The notes under the pieces are model-generated. The model had not been told where the DNA came from, ran no database searches, and saw nothing but the letters and a program-made list of their open reading frames with translations. Shown here in pieces: positions 15,793-23,643 of a DNA stretch of 64,000 nt. The DNA is from Cardiobacterium valvarum (GTDB taxonomy: Bacteria > Pseudomonadota > Gammaproteobacteria > Cardiobacteriales > Cardiobacteriaceae): the NCBI RefSeq assembly GCF_900460955.1, contig NZ_UFUW01000001.1, positions 1,238,738-1,302,737 on the forward strand, in the 5' to 3' direction. Every line of letters begins with the position of its first letter. Position 1 is the stretch's first letter. Made by a program: the position numbers and the translations under genes.

Positions 15793-16536
15793 TTAGCAGG
15801 GTTTGCGGAAAGTGATGCAGTAGAAGCGGTTATCCCACAGCAGCTGGGTGCGCCGCTCAACCACATCAGCCGGGATGCTGTTTTCTATTTCGCCCAGATC
15901 AAAGTGGGTATCGGCAAAGTAGCGGCGGGTGAAGCTGCTTTTTTTATATTGCTGGTCGATGAAATCGCTGGTTTCGTCAGCAATCATGATTTTGCTGCCG
16001 GGCTTGGCGACGCGCAGCATTTCCCGGATGGCGCGCGCTTTGTCGTTGAAAAAGTTGATGCCGCCAACGTGAAAGACGATATCGAAACCGTTATCCCAGA
16101 AGGGGAGGGTTTCGGCATTGGCGTGCACCAAATCCAGTCCCGGTGCTTTTTTCTGCCAGACCCGCTGACAACGGCGCAGCATGCCGAGCGACAGGTCAAG
16201 GCCGGTAATGTCCAGGGTGGCAATGTCGATATCCGCAGGCAGGTAATTCAGGTCGATACCGGTGCCGATGGAAACGTAAAGGGCTGTGGCGTCCTGCCGC
16301 CATTCCAGTTCGCGCATCAGGGCTCGGCGCGTGGTGATGACGCTGTTGCCGTATTTAATCCGCCCTATCCATTGTTCGCCGAAGTCGTACCAGCGGCCCA
16401 TCCAGTCGTACATTTTCATGTATTTGGCATTTTCGCCGCTGATTTCAGCAGGTTGCAGGCAACGCAGGATTCCGTTTTGCAGCGGCAAATCCTGATAGGC
16501 GGCTTGCAGTTTGGCGCGTAATTTAGGGGATGGCAT
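15793..16536 (-). CDS. Class I SAM-dependent methyltransferase
   Basis: A 247-residue methyltransferase of the UbiE-like class. The SAM-binding loop appears as VSIGTGIDLNYL near residue 88, followed by the acidic LDITGLDLSLGML, the NAETLPFWDNGFDIVFHVGG motif II region and LRVAKPGSKIMIADE motif III. The substrate cannot be told from sequence. It has a 65-residue N-terminal extension ahead of the Rossmann core (ENAKYMKMYDWMGRWYDF). It is followed by about 145 bases without a confident gene, then the convergent sbcD side. The next upstream genes on this strand belong to a decayed accessory island. Confidence 0.85.
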   Translation of the reverse strand: MPSPKLRAKLQAAYQDLPLQNGILRCLQPAEISGENAKYMKMYDWMGRWYDFGEQWIGRIKYGNSVITTRRALMRELEWRQDATALYVSIGTGIDLNYLPADIDIATLDITGLDLSLGMLRRCQRVWQKKAPGLDLVHANAETLPFWDNGFDIVFHVGGINFFNDKARAIREMLRVAKPGSKIMIADETSDFIDQQYKKSSFTRRYFADTHFDLGEIENSIPADVVERRTQLLWDNRFYCITFRKPC

Positions 16537-16596
16537 GGGGTTGTCTCTTTTTTCGTTTGGGGAAATGTGGTGTGTTTAACGCTCAGGGTGACTTGC

Positions 16597-16740
16597 TTAT
16601 TCAAGGTATTGTATCCCGTCATCTCGCCAAGCGGGATAGACACTGCCGTCTGCCTTGACCGGCACATGATAGATGTCGTTGTAGTCAAAGTCAGCGTAGG
16701 TGTACGGCTGTTTGGGGTCTGCTGCGCCTTGCATGAACAT
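16597..16740 (-). CDS. Small 47-residue protein whose 3' end includes a dispersed repeat
   Basis: Starting 2 bases after the stop of the 246-residue gene, a 48-codon frame reads MFMQGAADPKQPYTYADFDY, then NDIYHVPVKADG, and ends SVYPAWRDDGIQYLE. Its composition (Tyr/Asp-rich, no codon oddities) looks genuinely coding. The last part, VYPAWR, is encoded by the reverse complement of GCCAAGCGGGATAG, a repeat found between genes all over the window, so the original 3' end may have been replaced. It could be the N-terminal remnant of a longer island gene. No homologue is recognised. Confidence 0.55.
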   Translation of the reverse strand: MFMQGAADPKQPYTYADFDYNDIYHVPVKADGSVYPAWRDDGIQYLE

Positions 16741-16742
16741 CG

Positions 16743-17483
16743 TCAGTTACCGGATCGCATGAGGCGGGATGCCTGTTTGACGGTGCTATCCGGCACAACA
16801 ACGGGTGATTCAGCCTCTCCGGCACGGTACAGGCTGGCGAGCACCCCTTTGCACGAATGGTTTTGCGTGCCTGCCCAAGCATCCGGTTCGTGTTTGGTGA
16901 TGATGCGCAGGGAAGCCGCCAGCCAGTCTTTCAAGTATTTGGCCGGACTCTCTGCCCGGCGGAAGAGGGTGATGGAGATATGTGCCGCGCCAGTCAGTAG
17001 GGCAATATCAACGGCACCGTGCGAGTCGTGGCTGTTGAGATTCAGGTCAATGCGGATCGGGCGGTGGGTGTCGCCCAAGACAAATTCATGAGCGGTCAAA
17101 CCCTTGCTGTAAGTGCGGTCACTGGTTAGCGACGAATCGGCGGCGTGGCGCTTGGCGGCATCGATCAGGATGCCCTTGATGTCGTCAATTCCCAGCAGTT
17201 CACAGGCTTCTGCGTCCTCGTCGTCATCAAGGATGAAACCGCGCTGGGGATTTTCTTCGTCGCCGTGGTCCACGACCTCGATTTCCTCGACACCATCAAG
17301 GATTCTGGCCCAAAAATCGCCCAGCAGGGTGTGCAGGATGCAAAGGTTGTCGGGGGATGGCTGGCGGCTGGGGTGATCGGCCACGATGCCAAGCACTTCA
17401 TTCAGGGCTTTGACGCAATCGATGGCGCGGTAGAATTCGGCGGAATTGGTGCATTCGAGCACCACCGTAGTAGATGCAGACAT
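16743..17483 (-). CDS. Hypothetical protein of the accessory island, behind a structured leader
   Basis: A 246-residue soluble, acidic protein that I do not recognise. Notable segments are an acidic patch EVVDHGDEENPQ followed by DDDEDAEACELLGIDDIKG near residues 75-105 and HEFVLGDTHRPIRIDLNLNS near 135. There is no signal peptide or membrane segment. The ATG at 17483 is set by AAAGGAG 6 bases ahead; the open frame continues upstream for over 280 codons, but that part overlaps the leader and the divergent higBA genes and is not coding. The neighbouring ssb fragment and conjugative-type leftovers suggest an integrative element cargo or maintenance gene. Confidence 0.7.
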   Translation of the reverse strand: MSASTTVVLECTNSAEFYRAIDCVKALNEVLGIVADHPSRQPSPDNLCILHTLLGDFWARILDGVEEIEVVDHGDEENPQRGFILDDDEDAEACELLGIDDIKGILIDAAKRHAADSSLTSDRTYSKGLTAHEFVLGDTHRPIRIDLNLNSHDSHGAVDIALLTGAAHISITLFRRAESPAKYLKDWLAASLRIITKHEPDAWAGTQNHSCKGVLASLYRAGEAESPVVVPDSTVKQASRLMRSGN

Positions 17484-17662
17484 GGCAGTCTCCTTTCGTA
17501 TGAGCGGATGACTGCCGTCTCGGTTCCAATCGAGGGCGACAGCGTACATGGGATTGGAACTACCGCTCAACAAGAAACGGCGAACCCGAAGGTTCTCCCA
17601 CGCACACTGCCATTGCAAAGGGGCACAAAAATAGCGCTTGCTGAATAGCGGGCTTCCAATCC
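17484..17662 (-). promoter_or_regulatory. Structured 5' leader with alternative pairings and a sequestered ribosome-binding site
   Basis: Read on the minus strand, GGCAGTC (17516-17510) pairs with GACTGCC (17490-17484), closing a 19-nt loop that contains the AAAGGA ribosome-binding site directly before the ATG. CCGCTCA in that same loop (17507-17501) is complementary to TGAGCGG upstream (17569-17563), a possible pseudoknot. Further up, GTTCCAATC (17560-17552) can pair either with GATTGGAAC (17531-17523) or, as TTCCAATCC, with GGATTGGAA (17662-17654), 9 bp each and mutually exclusive. This is the architecture of a translation-controlling RNA. The ligand or partner is unknown. Confidence 0.65.
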
Positions 17663-17744
17663 TGACCGCGGCTTTGTGTGCTGCGATGGACAAAGTATAT
17701 CTTTCTCTTCTTCCCGTTTGCAGGCGCTTCAACAAAAAAATGAC

Positions 17745-17773
17745 TTGCGTATCGCTACGCGATACAATATATA
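17745..17773 (+). promoter_or_regulatory. higBA promoter with palindromic operator
   Basis: TTGCGT (17745-17750), a 17-base spacer and TATATA (17768-17773) form a good sigma-70 promoter 20 bases before the higB start. A palindrome GTATCGC-TAC-GCGATAC (17749-17765) fills the spacer, the expected position for autorepression by the HigA or HigBA complex. Confidence 0.75.
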
Positions 17774-17792
17774 AATAATCCAAGGATTTACA

Positions 17793-18071
17793 GTGATTAA
17801 GAGCTTCGCCCACAAGGGACTCAAACGCTTCTTCCTCAAAGACGAGGCCAGCGGCATTCAACCGGAACACCGACAGAAACTGAGGGTTTTGCTGACAGCA
17901 TTGAATGAAGCAGAAGCCATAGAGCAAATGGCACTGCCCGGCGCAGATCTGTATCCACTGAAACATAATCTTGATGGCTTTTGGAGTGTCAAGGTTAACG
18001 CGAATTGGCGATTGTTCTTCCGTTTCGAGGGTGGTAGTGCCTACATCGTTGATTATCTCGATTATCACTGA
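17793..18071 (+). CDS. higB: HigB-type toxin
   Basis: A 92-residue RelE-superfamily toxin of the HigB type (toxin first in the operon). Features are SFAHKGLKRFFLKDEASGI at residues 4-22, the long helix region PEHRQKLRVLLTALNEA and the C-terminal strands WSVKVNANWRLFFRFEGG with the conserved Trp/Arg residues, ending YIVDYLDYH. HigB cleaves mRNA on the ribosome. It starts at GTG 17793 behind AAGGA. The antitoxin gene follows 13 bases downstream. The pair has its own promoter with a palindrome in the spacer and appears intact, unlike its neighbours. Confidence 0.9.
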   Translation: MIKSFAHKGLKRFFLKDEASGIQPEHRQKLRVLLTALNEAEAIEQMALPGADLYPLKHNLDGFWSVKVNANWRLFFRFEGGSAYIVDYLDYH

Positions 18072-18084
18072 CTGGAGAATATCC

Positions 18085-18393
18085 ATGAAAATGAAAAACC
18101 CCGCCCATCCAGGACTAGTCTTGAAAACAATGTGCCTTGAGCCTTTGGGTTTGACCATCACAGAAGTTGCAAAAGTGCTTGATATGCCACGTGCGGCCTT
18201 ATCAGAAATTGTTAACGAAAGACGAGGCATCAGCCCGCAAGTCGCATTAAGAATAGAAAAAGCATTCAATAGCCAAGCAGAATTCTGGTTGAGAATGCAA
18301 TCCACATATGATCTTGCGCATACTGACCCGCAATGCACCGCCCGTGTGCAAGTTGTCCAGCAACCGGCAGAACTGACCGAAAGCCACGCATAA
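18085..18393 (+). CDS. higA: HigA-type antitoxin (XRE helix-turn-helix)
   Basis: A 102-residue antitoxin with a central XRE-type helix-turn-helix: GLTITEVAKVLDMPRAALSE near residues 22-42, followed by IVNERRGISPQVALRIEKAF and EFWLRMQSTYDL, the classic VapI/HigA pattern. The N-terminus is NPAHPGLVLKTM. It neutralises HigB and, by family precedent, represses the operon through the palindrome at 17749-17765. The ATG at 18085 is preceded by GGAGAAT. The C-terminal 20 residues are variable. Confidence 0.9.
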   Translation: MKMKNPAHPGLVLKTMCLEPLGLTITEVAKVLDMPRAALSEIVNERRGISPQVALRIEKAFNSQAEFWLRMQSTYDLAHTDPQCTARVQVVQQPAELTESHA

Positions 18394-18522
18394 ATTTTGT
18401 ACCGCCTTGTCGTGCCGTCCCTTCCATGACTTCCCTGCCATACCCGGCACCTTTTTCCGCTTCTTGCCGAATATAGAGAAACGCCTTGAGGTTACCCATC
18501 ATGAAAAAATCCACTTCATCTT

Positions 18523-18813
18523 GTGGCAATAATTGAGTACGTCATTTTGGAAAAGTCGAGCTTTGATGCACTGATACTGTCAAGAACAGATGAAGTTTTC
18601 CCTGCTGACTTTGTGAACAGGTTGTTTTGTAGCGAGAACAAGTTGCGGATGTAGCGTGAATGTCGCGGATTTTCTGCGCAGGATCTGGCGCAGGCTGCTG
18701 GAATTTCGCAGGCATACTTGTCCGAGATCGAAACCGGTAAAAAAGAAGATTCGCTGAAAGTATGGAAACATTTGTCTGCGGCGCTGGATGCAGATTTGGA
18801 ATTGCTGGTATAG
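18523..18813 (+). pseudogene. Broken XRE-type antitoxin gene with an in-frame amber codon
   Basis: Reading from GTG 18523 gives IIEYVILEKSSFDALILSRT, then FPADFVNRLFCSENKLRM, a TAG at 18652-18654, and then RECRGFSAQDLAQAAGISQA with YLSEIETGKK and a stop at 18811-18813. The part after the TAG is a clean XRE helix-turn-helix. Relatives have a Trp at the stop position (RVWREYRG), so a TGG to TAG change is likely. The frame is otherwise open over 96 codons. No matching toxin gene remains upstream, so it is probably a dead antitoxin. Confidence 0.7.
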
Positions 18814-18821
18814 GAAAAACG

Positions 18822-19133
18822 ATGAAGTATGAAGATGGAATTGTAATTGCAAAAGAAGACTGCGAAATCACGCCCTATGACGTGGCGGAATTGCTGAAAG
18901 ACGAAGCACATTACCGCCTGCATTTGCAGATTTCCTATGAAGAAAACGGCCTGAAAGGTCTGCAAAAAGCCTTGGGGGACGTGGCGCGTGCCAAAAAGAT
19001 GACCGATGTAGCCGAAAAAACCGGCCTGACGCGGCAGAACCTGTATAAAGCACTTTCTGCCGACGGTAATCCCAGCGCAGATACCTTGTTTCGGGTAATC
19101 AAGGCATTGGGGTTTCGTTTGGAGATTGTTTGA
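18822..19133 (+). CDS. Orphan antitoxin-like helix-turn-helix protein
   Basis: A 103-residue protein of the addiction-module antidote type: an N-terminal segment (ITPYDVAELLKDEAHYRLHL), GLKGLQKALGDVARAKKMTD near residues 47-66, and a helix-turn-helix region EKTGLTRQNLYKALSADGNP, ending TLFRVIKALGFRLEIV. These proteins usually sit beside a small RelE/HigB-like toxin, but none is present: upstream is a broken antitoxin and downstream, on the other strand, the ssb pseudogene. It starts at ATG 18822, 8 bases after the stop of the broken gene. Probably an island remnant that could still bind DNA. Confidence 0.7.
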   Translation: MKYEDGIVIAKEDCEITPYDVAELLKDEAHYRLHLQISYEENGLKGLQKALGDVARAKKMTDVAEKTGLTRQNLYKALSADGNPSADTLFRVIKALGFRLEIV

Positions 19134-19146
19134 TTGCAGTGCAGGA

Positions 19147-19626
19147 TCAGAAGGGATGTCATCGTCAAATTCCCCGCAATCCTGCTGATTTGTCCCGCCA
19201 CTATCCCGCATCGTGCCGCCGGATGCTGCGGCGGCTGTGGCGGGCGTGACTGGGCAGCAGGGCGTTGCTGCTGTCCATTCCCCTGATTTTTGTCCGCACT
19301 GTTCAGGAAAATCAGGTCATTAACAATGATTTGCGTGCTGTAACGCGTTATGCCTTCTGGATCCGTGTACTTGCTGGTTTCCAGTTTTCCCTCAATCCAC
19401 AGGCGGTGGCCGGACTTGCAATACTGACCGATGATTTCCGCCATCTTGCCGAATGCCACCAAACGGTGCCACTCGGTTTTTCACGCTTCTGTCCGGTTTG
19501 CTGATCCGTCCAGGAATCTGATGTGGCAATAGAAAACGAAGTGACCGGATCGCCTTTTTGGGAATAACGTATATTGGGGTCGCCGCCCAAGTGGCCAATC
19601 AATTCAACCCTGTTCAAACTTTTCAT
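19147..19626 (-). pseudogene. ssb: Single-stranded DNA-binding protein gene with three frame breaks
   Basis: The N-terminus MKSLNRVELIGHLGGDPNIR and SQKGDPVTSFSIATSD form an SSB OB-fold. After KREK the frame breaks: one more A in the short A run near 19483 would restore TEWHRLVAFGKMAEIIGQYC and KSGHRLWIEGKLETSKYTD. A second break near 19215 shifts into RDSGGTNQQDCGEFDDDIP. A third, one missing C near 19152, would restore the canonical DDDIPF tail and stop. Three single-base losses in 480 bases argue for decay rather than sequencing error. Conjugative elements often carry such an ssb, fitting an island origin. Confidence 0.8.
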
Positions 19627-19673
19627 CTTGTCCTCCGCAAAGGCAGCCCACCGAAGCAGGCTGCAAACCTCCA

Positions 19674-19843
19674 TTACTTATGATTTACCAATCCACGTTG
19701 TTTACGCTTGGCGTGACAGCGCCTAATCTTGCCGCGCAAGCGATCAATCTCTTCATCTTGATTTGAGCAGCTTCTCCTTGATGTAGGCCAACAGCACTCC
19801 GGACATGACCGGATCAAGCCTCCTGTCAGGGTGATCCAGTGTG
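19674..19843 (-). pseudogene. C-terminal fragment of an island protein, frameshifted
   Basis: Two frames on the minus strand join into one plausible C-terminus: TLDHPDRRLDPVMSGVLLAY with IKEKLLKS, then DEEIDRLRGKIRRCHAKRKQ with RGLVNHK and a stop at 19674. The shift lies near 19765. The 5' part is missing, cut by the IS stump at 19844-19913. It sits just upstream of ssb, a place where integrative conjugative elements carry conserved genes of unknown function; that link is inferred. Confidence 0.5.
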
Positions 19844-19913
19844 AGTACCAGTCTGCAAATGGTAGTTTTGGCTTTCTTGGGAGTCCTGCTACGAAGACTA
19901 TGAACACGCTCTA
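19844..19913 (+). mobile_element. Right-end stump of an IS5-type element
   Basis: It encodes [19 protein letters not shown] and a stop, the C-terminus of the same transposase found at 29600-29660, followed by GACTATGAACACGCTCT, which matches the inverted repeat of that element. Only the last 70 bases remain, at the junction between the decayed island and rlmB. Confidence 0.75.
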
Positions 19914-19924
19914 AGGCCAAATCC

Positions 19925-20659
19925 TCATCCGGCAAACAGCCGCTGGCGGCGCGCTTCAAACAGCATTACGCCGCAAGCGACAGAAACATTCAGGCTTTCC
20001 ATCGCCGCATCAATCGGGATGCGGGCGAGGAAATCGCACTGTTCGCGCAGACCGTGGCGGATGCCTTCTGCTTCATTGCCGACGATGATGGCGAGCGGCA
20101 GGTTAAGGTCGGTGGCATAAATGGTCTGCGCCGCTTCGCCCGCACCGCCGACTACCCAGATGCCTTGATGCTGCATCGCTTCCACTTCGCGGCGCAGGTT
20201 GCTGACTTTATATATGGGCAGCACATCCGCCGCGCCGCAGGCGACTTTTGCCACTGCCGGGGTGATGTCGGCGGCACGGTTGTTCGGAATCAGCACCGCG
20301 TGCACACCGGCGGCGAGCGCGCTACGCAGGCAAGCGCCAAGGTTGTGCGGGTCCTGGATGCTATCCAGCACAAGGATAAGCGGCTTGTCGATGCCCGCTA
20401 CCGCATCCTGCCAGTTTGCTGCCTGCTCCTGGCTTTCGCTGAGGGCGGCGATGCCTTGATGGCGCACGCCGGGCAGCATCATGTCAATTTCGTAGAAGGC
20501 GACGGTTTCCACCGGCACGTGGCACGCCCGGGCATCGGCGACCAGCGCGGCGACATTTTTCGATTTCTTGTTATCGGCGACGAAAAGGCGACGTACCGCG
20601 CCATCATCGAGTAGCTGCCGCACGGCATGCACGCCGCCGGTGTATTTTTCGCGAGACAT
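19925..20659 (-). CDS. rlmB: 23S rRNA 2'-O-ribose methyltransferase RlmB
   Basis: A 244-residue SPOUT/TrmH-type enzyme that methylates G2251 of 23S rRNA in family members. It has the N-terminal L30e-like substrate-binding domain (GVHAVRQLLDDGAVRRLFVA near residue 9) and the three SPOUT motifs: LVLDSIQDPHNLGACLR near 95, AIIVGNEAEGIRHGL near 195 and IPIDAAMESLNVSVACGVML near 213, which form the SAM-binding knot. Length equals E. coli RlmB (243). The gene stands alone, divergent from sucA, and its 3' end touches the IS stump. Confidence 0.93.
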   Translation of the reverse strand: MSREKYTGGVHAVRQLLDDGAVRRLFVADNKKSKNVAALVADARACHVPVETVAFYEIDMMLPGVRHQGIAALSESQEQAANWQDAVAGIDKPLILVLDSIQDPHNLGACLRSALAAGVHAVLIPNNRAADITPAVAKVACGAADVLPIYKVSNLRREVEAMQHQGIWVVGGAGEAAQTIYATDLNLPLAIIVGNEAEGIRHGLREQCDFLARIPIDAAMESLNVSVACGVMLFEARRQRLFAG

Positions 20660-20739
20660 AAAGCTGAATCCTGTGAAAAAAGCACCACTTGCCGCCGGGA
20701 TATTCCTGTGGCTTTGTGTGGTTTTGCTGTGATTTAACG

Positions 20740-20768
20740 TTGTTATTAACCATAACAGTGCGTATTAT
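20740..20768 (+). promoter_or_regulatory. Sigma-70 promoter of sucA
   Basis: TTGTTA (20740-20745), a 17-base spacer and TATTAT (20763-20768) lie 39 bases before the sucA start in an AT-rich patch that stands out from the GC-rich surroundings. Confidence 0.7.
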
Positions 20769-20806
20769 AACGCTTGCCTGATATTCAGATTACACGGGGA
20801 ACACAC

Positions 20807-23635
20807 ATGGGAAATTACCAGACACAACGCGCCACCAGCCAACTCAGCGGCGGTAATGCCGCTTATATTGAGGCGTTGTACGAGCAATATCTGGACGCGC
20901 CGGACAGCGTCGCTGCCGAGTGGCGTGCGTATTTCGACGGCATCCGCGCCGGCGCCAGTAACGAGAAACCGCGTCTGCCAGTGCAGGAGCGCTTTGAGGC
21001 GATGGCTGATTTGCCCGACCTGCCGGGCGGTGAAGCCGACCCTGAAGCGATTGCGAAACAGGTTGCCGTGCTGGGGCTGATTTCCGGCTACCGCACGCGT
21101 GGCCACCAGGCCGCCGACCTCTGCCCGATTCACCTGCGCCCGCGCCGTGAAGTGCCGGATATTGATTACCGCTGGCACGGCCTGACTGACGCTGACCTTG
21201 ACCGCACCTTTAATACCGGCACGCTGTTCAGCGGTGACATGACCCTGCGCGACATCATCGCCTACCTTGACAAGACGTATAAACACCACATCGGTGCAGA
21301 GATTTTGCACATCCACACCACCGAAGAACGCCGCTGGCTGCAAGAGCGCCTGGAAAAAGCGGTAAACGGCTACGGCTACAGCGACGAAGAAAAACACGCC
21401 TTCCTGCAACAACTCGTCGCCGCCGACGGTTTGGAAAAATACCTGCACAAACGTTTCGTCGGGCAAAAACGCTTCTCGCTGGAAGGCGGTGATGGCCTCA
21501 TCCCGCTCACCGAAACCCTGATTAACCGTCTCGGCGCCAGCGGCAGCAAAGAAATCGGCATTGCGATGGCACACCGTGGCCGCCTCAACATGCTGATCAA
21601 CATCCTCGGCAAACGTCCCGCTGACCTCTTCGACGAATTCGAAGGCAAATACACGCCGCAGGGCGGGCGCAGCGGCGACGTCAAATACCACATGGGCTTC
21701 TCGTCCAGCGTCGAAACCGCTGGCGGCCTCGTTGACCTGACCCTTGCCTACAACCCCTCGCACCTCGAATTTGTGAACCCCGTCATGCAGGGCTCCATGC
21801 GCGCCCGCATCGAGCGTGCCCAGGAAGAACGCCAGGCCGATCACCTCTTCGCCGACAACTACGCCGTGCCCATCCAGATTCACGGCGACGCTGCCTTTGC
21901 CGGGCAGGGCGTGAACCTCGAAACCCTGCAGCTCTCGCAAGTACGCGGCTACCGCGTCGGTGGCACCCTGCACATCATCGTCAACAACCAGATCGGCTTC
22001 ACCACCTCGAACCCGCTCGACACCCGCTCGGCCATGTACTGCTCGGATGCCGCCAAACTCATCCAGGCACCCGTGCTGCACGTCAACGGTGACGATCCCG
22101 AAGCGTTGGCCTTTGCCGGCGAAATCGCCGTGGACTACCTGCGCACCTTCCATAAAGACATCTTTATCGACATCGTCTGCTACCGCCGCCTCGGCCACAA
22201 CGAAGCGGATGAACCATCAGCCACCCAGCCGATGATGTACAAAAAAATCCGCGCCCACGACGTGCCGGCCAAAGTCTATGCCGACCATCTCATCGCAGAA
22301 GGCGTGATAGCGGCGGGCGACTACGAAAAACTGCAAGACGACTACCGCGCGCGCCTTGAAGCGGGCGAAGCCGTCACCCGCAGCCTGCCGCGCCGCGCCG
22401 ACGACCCGCTGCGCCTCGCCTGGAAAGCCCTTTCTAACCAGGACTGGAACGCGCCCGTCAACACCGCCTATCCGCGAGAAGCGCTGACCCGACTCGGCGA
22501 AAAAATCTACACCCTGCCCGGCGACTTCGTGCCGCACCCCATCGTCGAAAAACTCATGGCGGCCCGCCTTGACATGGTACGCGGCAAAGCGCCGCTTGAC
22601 TGGGGCGCTGCCGAAAACCTCGCCTATGCCAGCCTGCTCGAACAGCGTTACAGCGTGCGCGTTTCCGGCGAAGACTGCGGGCGCGGCACCTTCTCGCACC
22701 GCCATGCCGTCATCCACGACCAAACCACCGGCGACAGCTACACCCCGCTCGCCCACCTCTACGACGGCCAGCCGAACGTGCGCATCATCGACTCCATCCT
22801 CTCCGAATGCGCCGTGCTCGGCTTCGAATACGGCTACAGCACCGCCGAGCCGCAAGGCCTCACCATCTGGGAAGCCCAGTTCGGCGACTTCGCCAACGGT
22901 GCGCAAGTCATCATCGACCAGTTCATCACCTCCGGCGAGGCCAAATGGGGCCGCTACAGCGGCCTCACCATGCTGCTGCCGCACGGCTACGAAGGACAAG
23001 GCCCGGAACACTCCTCCGCCCGCATCGAGCGCTACCTGCAACTCTGCGCCGATAACAACGTGCAAGTCTGCGTACCGACTACGCCCGCGCAAATCTTCCA
23101 CCTGCTGCGCCGCCAGGTTCTGCGCCGCTTCCGCAAACCGCTCATCGCCATCTCGCCCAAATCCCTCTTGCGCCACAAACTCGCCGTCAGCGACCTGAGC
23201 GAACTGGCCGAAGGCCACTTCCAGCCCGTCATCGGCGAGAAGGACACCCTCAAGGCGGCAGACAAAATCCGCCGCGTCATCCTGTGCAGCGGCAAAGTCT
23301 ATTACGACCTCCTGCAAAAACGCCGCGACGAAAACATCAACGACATCGCCATCCTGCGCCTCGAACAACTCTACCCCTTCCCGGAGGCAGAACTCGCAGC
23401 ACAGCTGGCGCCCTACACCAGTGCCGACATCATCTGGTGCCAGGAAGAACCGCGTAACCAGGGCGCGTGGCGGCAAATCTACGAATGGCTTGCCCCCGCC
23501 CTGCCGGCAAACAAAAAACTGCAGTACATCGGCCGTGCCGCCTCTGCCTCCACCGCCGCCGGCTACCTGAAAATGCACAATGCCGAACAAGCCGCGCTCG
23601 TGCGCGAAGCCCTCGATATCCCCGAAACCCCGTGA
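20807..23635 (+). CDS. sucA: 2-oxoglutarate dehydrogenase E1 component
   Basis: A 942-residue thiamine-diphosphate enzyme, the decarboxylating subunit of the 2-oxoglutarate dehydrogenase complex of the TCA cycle (E. coli SucA 933). Visible features are the N-terminal [20 protein letters not shown] that docks with E2, [20 protein letters not shown] near residue 245, the ThDP/Mg region [15 protein letters not shown] near 360 and [11 protein letters not shown] near 396, GHNEADEPS near 462, and the C-terminal transketolase domain with [16 protein letters not shown]. The ATG at 20807 is preceded by GGGGA; earlier in-frame codons are not supported. sucB follows after 8 bases, so E1 and E2 are co-transcribed. 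Confidence 0.96.
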   Translation: MGNYQTQRATSQLSGGNAAYIEALYEQYLDAPDSVAAEWRAYFDGIRAGASNEKPRLPVQERFEAMADLPDLPGGEADPEAIAKQVAVLGLISGYRTRGHQAADLCPIHLRPRREVPDIDYRWHGLTDADLDRTFNTGTLFSGDMTLRDIIAYLDKTYKHHIGAEILHIHTTEERRWLQERLEKAVNGYGYSDEEKHAFLQQLVAADGLEKYLHKRFVGQKRFSLEGGDGLIPLTETLINRLGASGSKEIGIAMAHRGRLNMLINILGKRPADLFDEFEGKYTPQGGRSGDVKYHMGFSSSVETAGGLVDLTLAYNPSHLEFVNPVMQGSMRARIERAQEERQADHLFADNYAVPIQIHGDAAFAGQGVNLETLQLSQVRGYRVGGTLHIIVNNQIGFTTSNPLDTRSAMYCSDAAKLIQAPVLHVNGDDPEALAFAGEIAVDYLRTFHKDIFIDIVCYRRLGHNEADEPSATQPMMYKKIRAHDVPAKVYADHLIAEGVIAAGDYEKLQDDYRARLEAGEAVTRSLPRRADDPLRLAWKALSNQDWNAPVNTAYPREALTRLGEKIYTLPGDFVPHPIVEKLMAARLDMVRGKAPLDWGAAENLAYASLLEQRYSVRVSGEDCGRGTFSHRHAVIHDQTTGDSYTPLAHLYDGQPNVRIIDSILSECAVLGFEYGYSTAEPQGLTIWEAQFGDFANGAQVIIDQFITSGEAKWGRYSGLTMLLPHGYEGQGPEHSSARIERYLQLCADNNVQVCVPTTPAQIFHLLRRQVLRRFRKPLIAISPKSLLRHKLAVSDLSELAEGHFQPVIGEKDTLKAADKIRRVILCSGKVYYDLLQKRRDENINDIAILRLEQLYPFPEAELAAQLAPYTSADIIWCQEEPRNQGAWRQIYEWLAPALPANKKLQYIGRAASASTAAGYLKMHNAEQAALVREALDIPETP

Positions 23636-23643
23636 GGAACCCC

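Noticed and set aside
17111-17119. Haemophilus-type uptake signal AAGTGCGGT
   Set aside because: A single occurrence inside a coding sequence was noticed, which is compatible with chance.
16743-18338. 531-codon minus-strand frame running through the leader and higBA
   Set aside because: Only its last 246 codons look like protein and have a ribosome-binding site; the rest is antisense to intact higBA and overlaps the structured leader.
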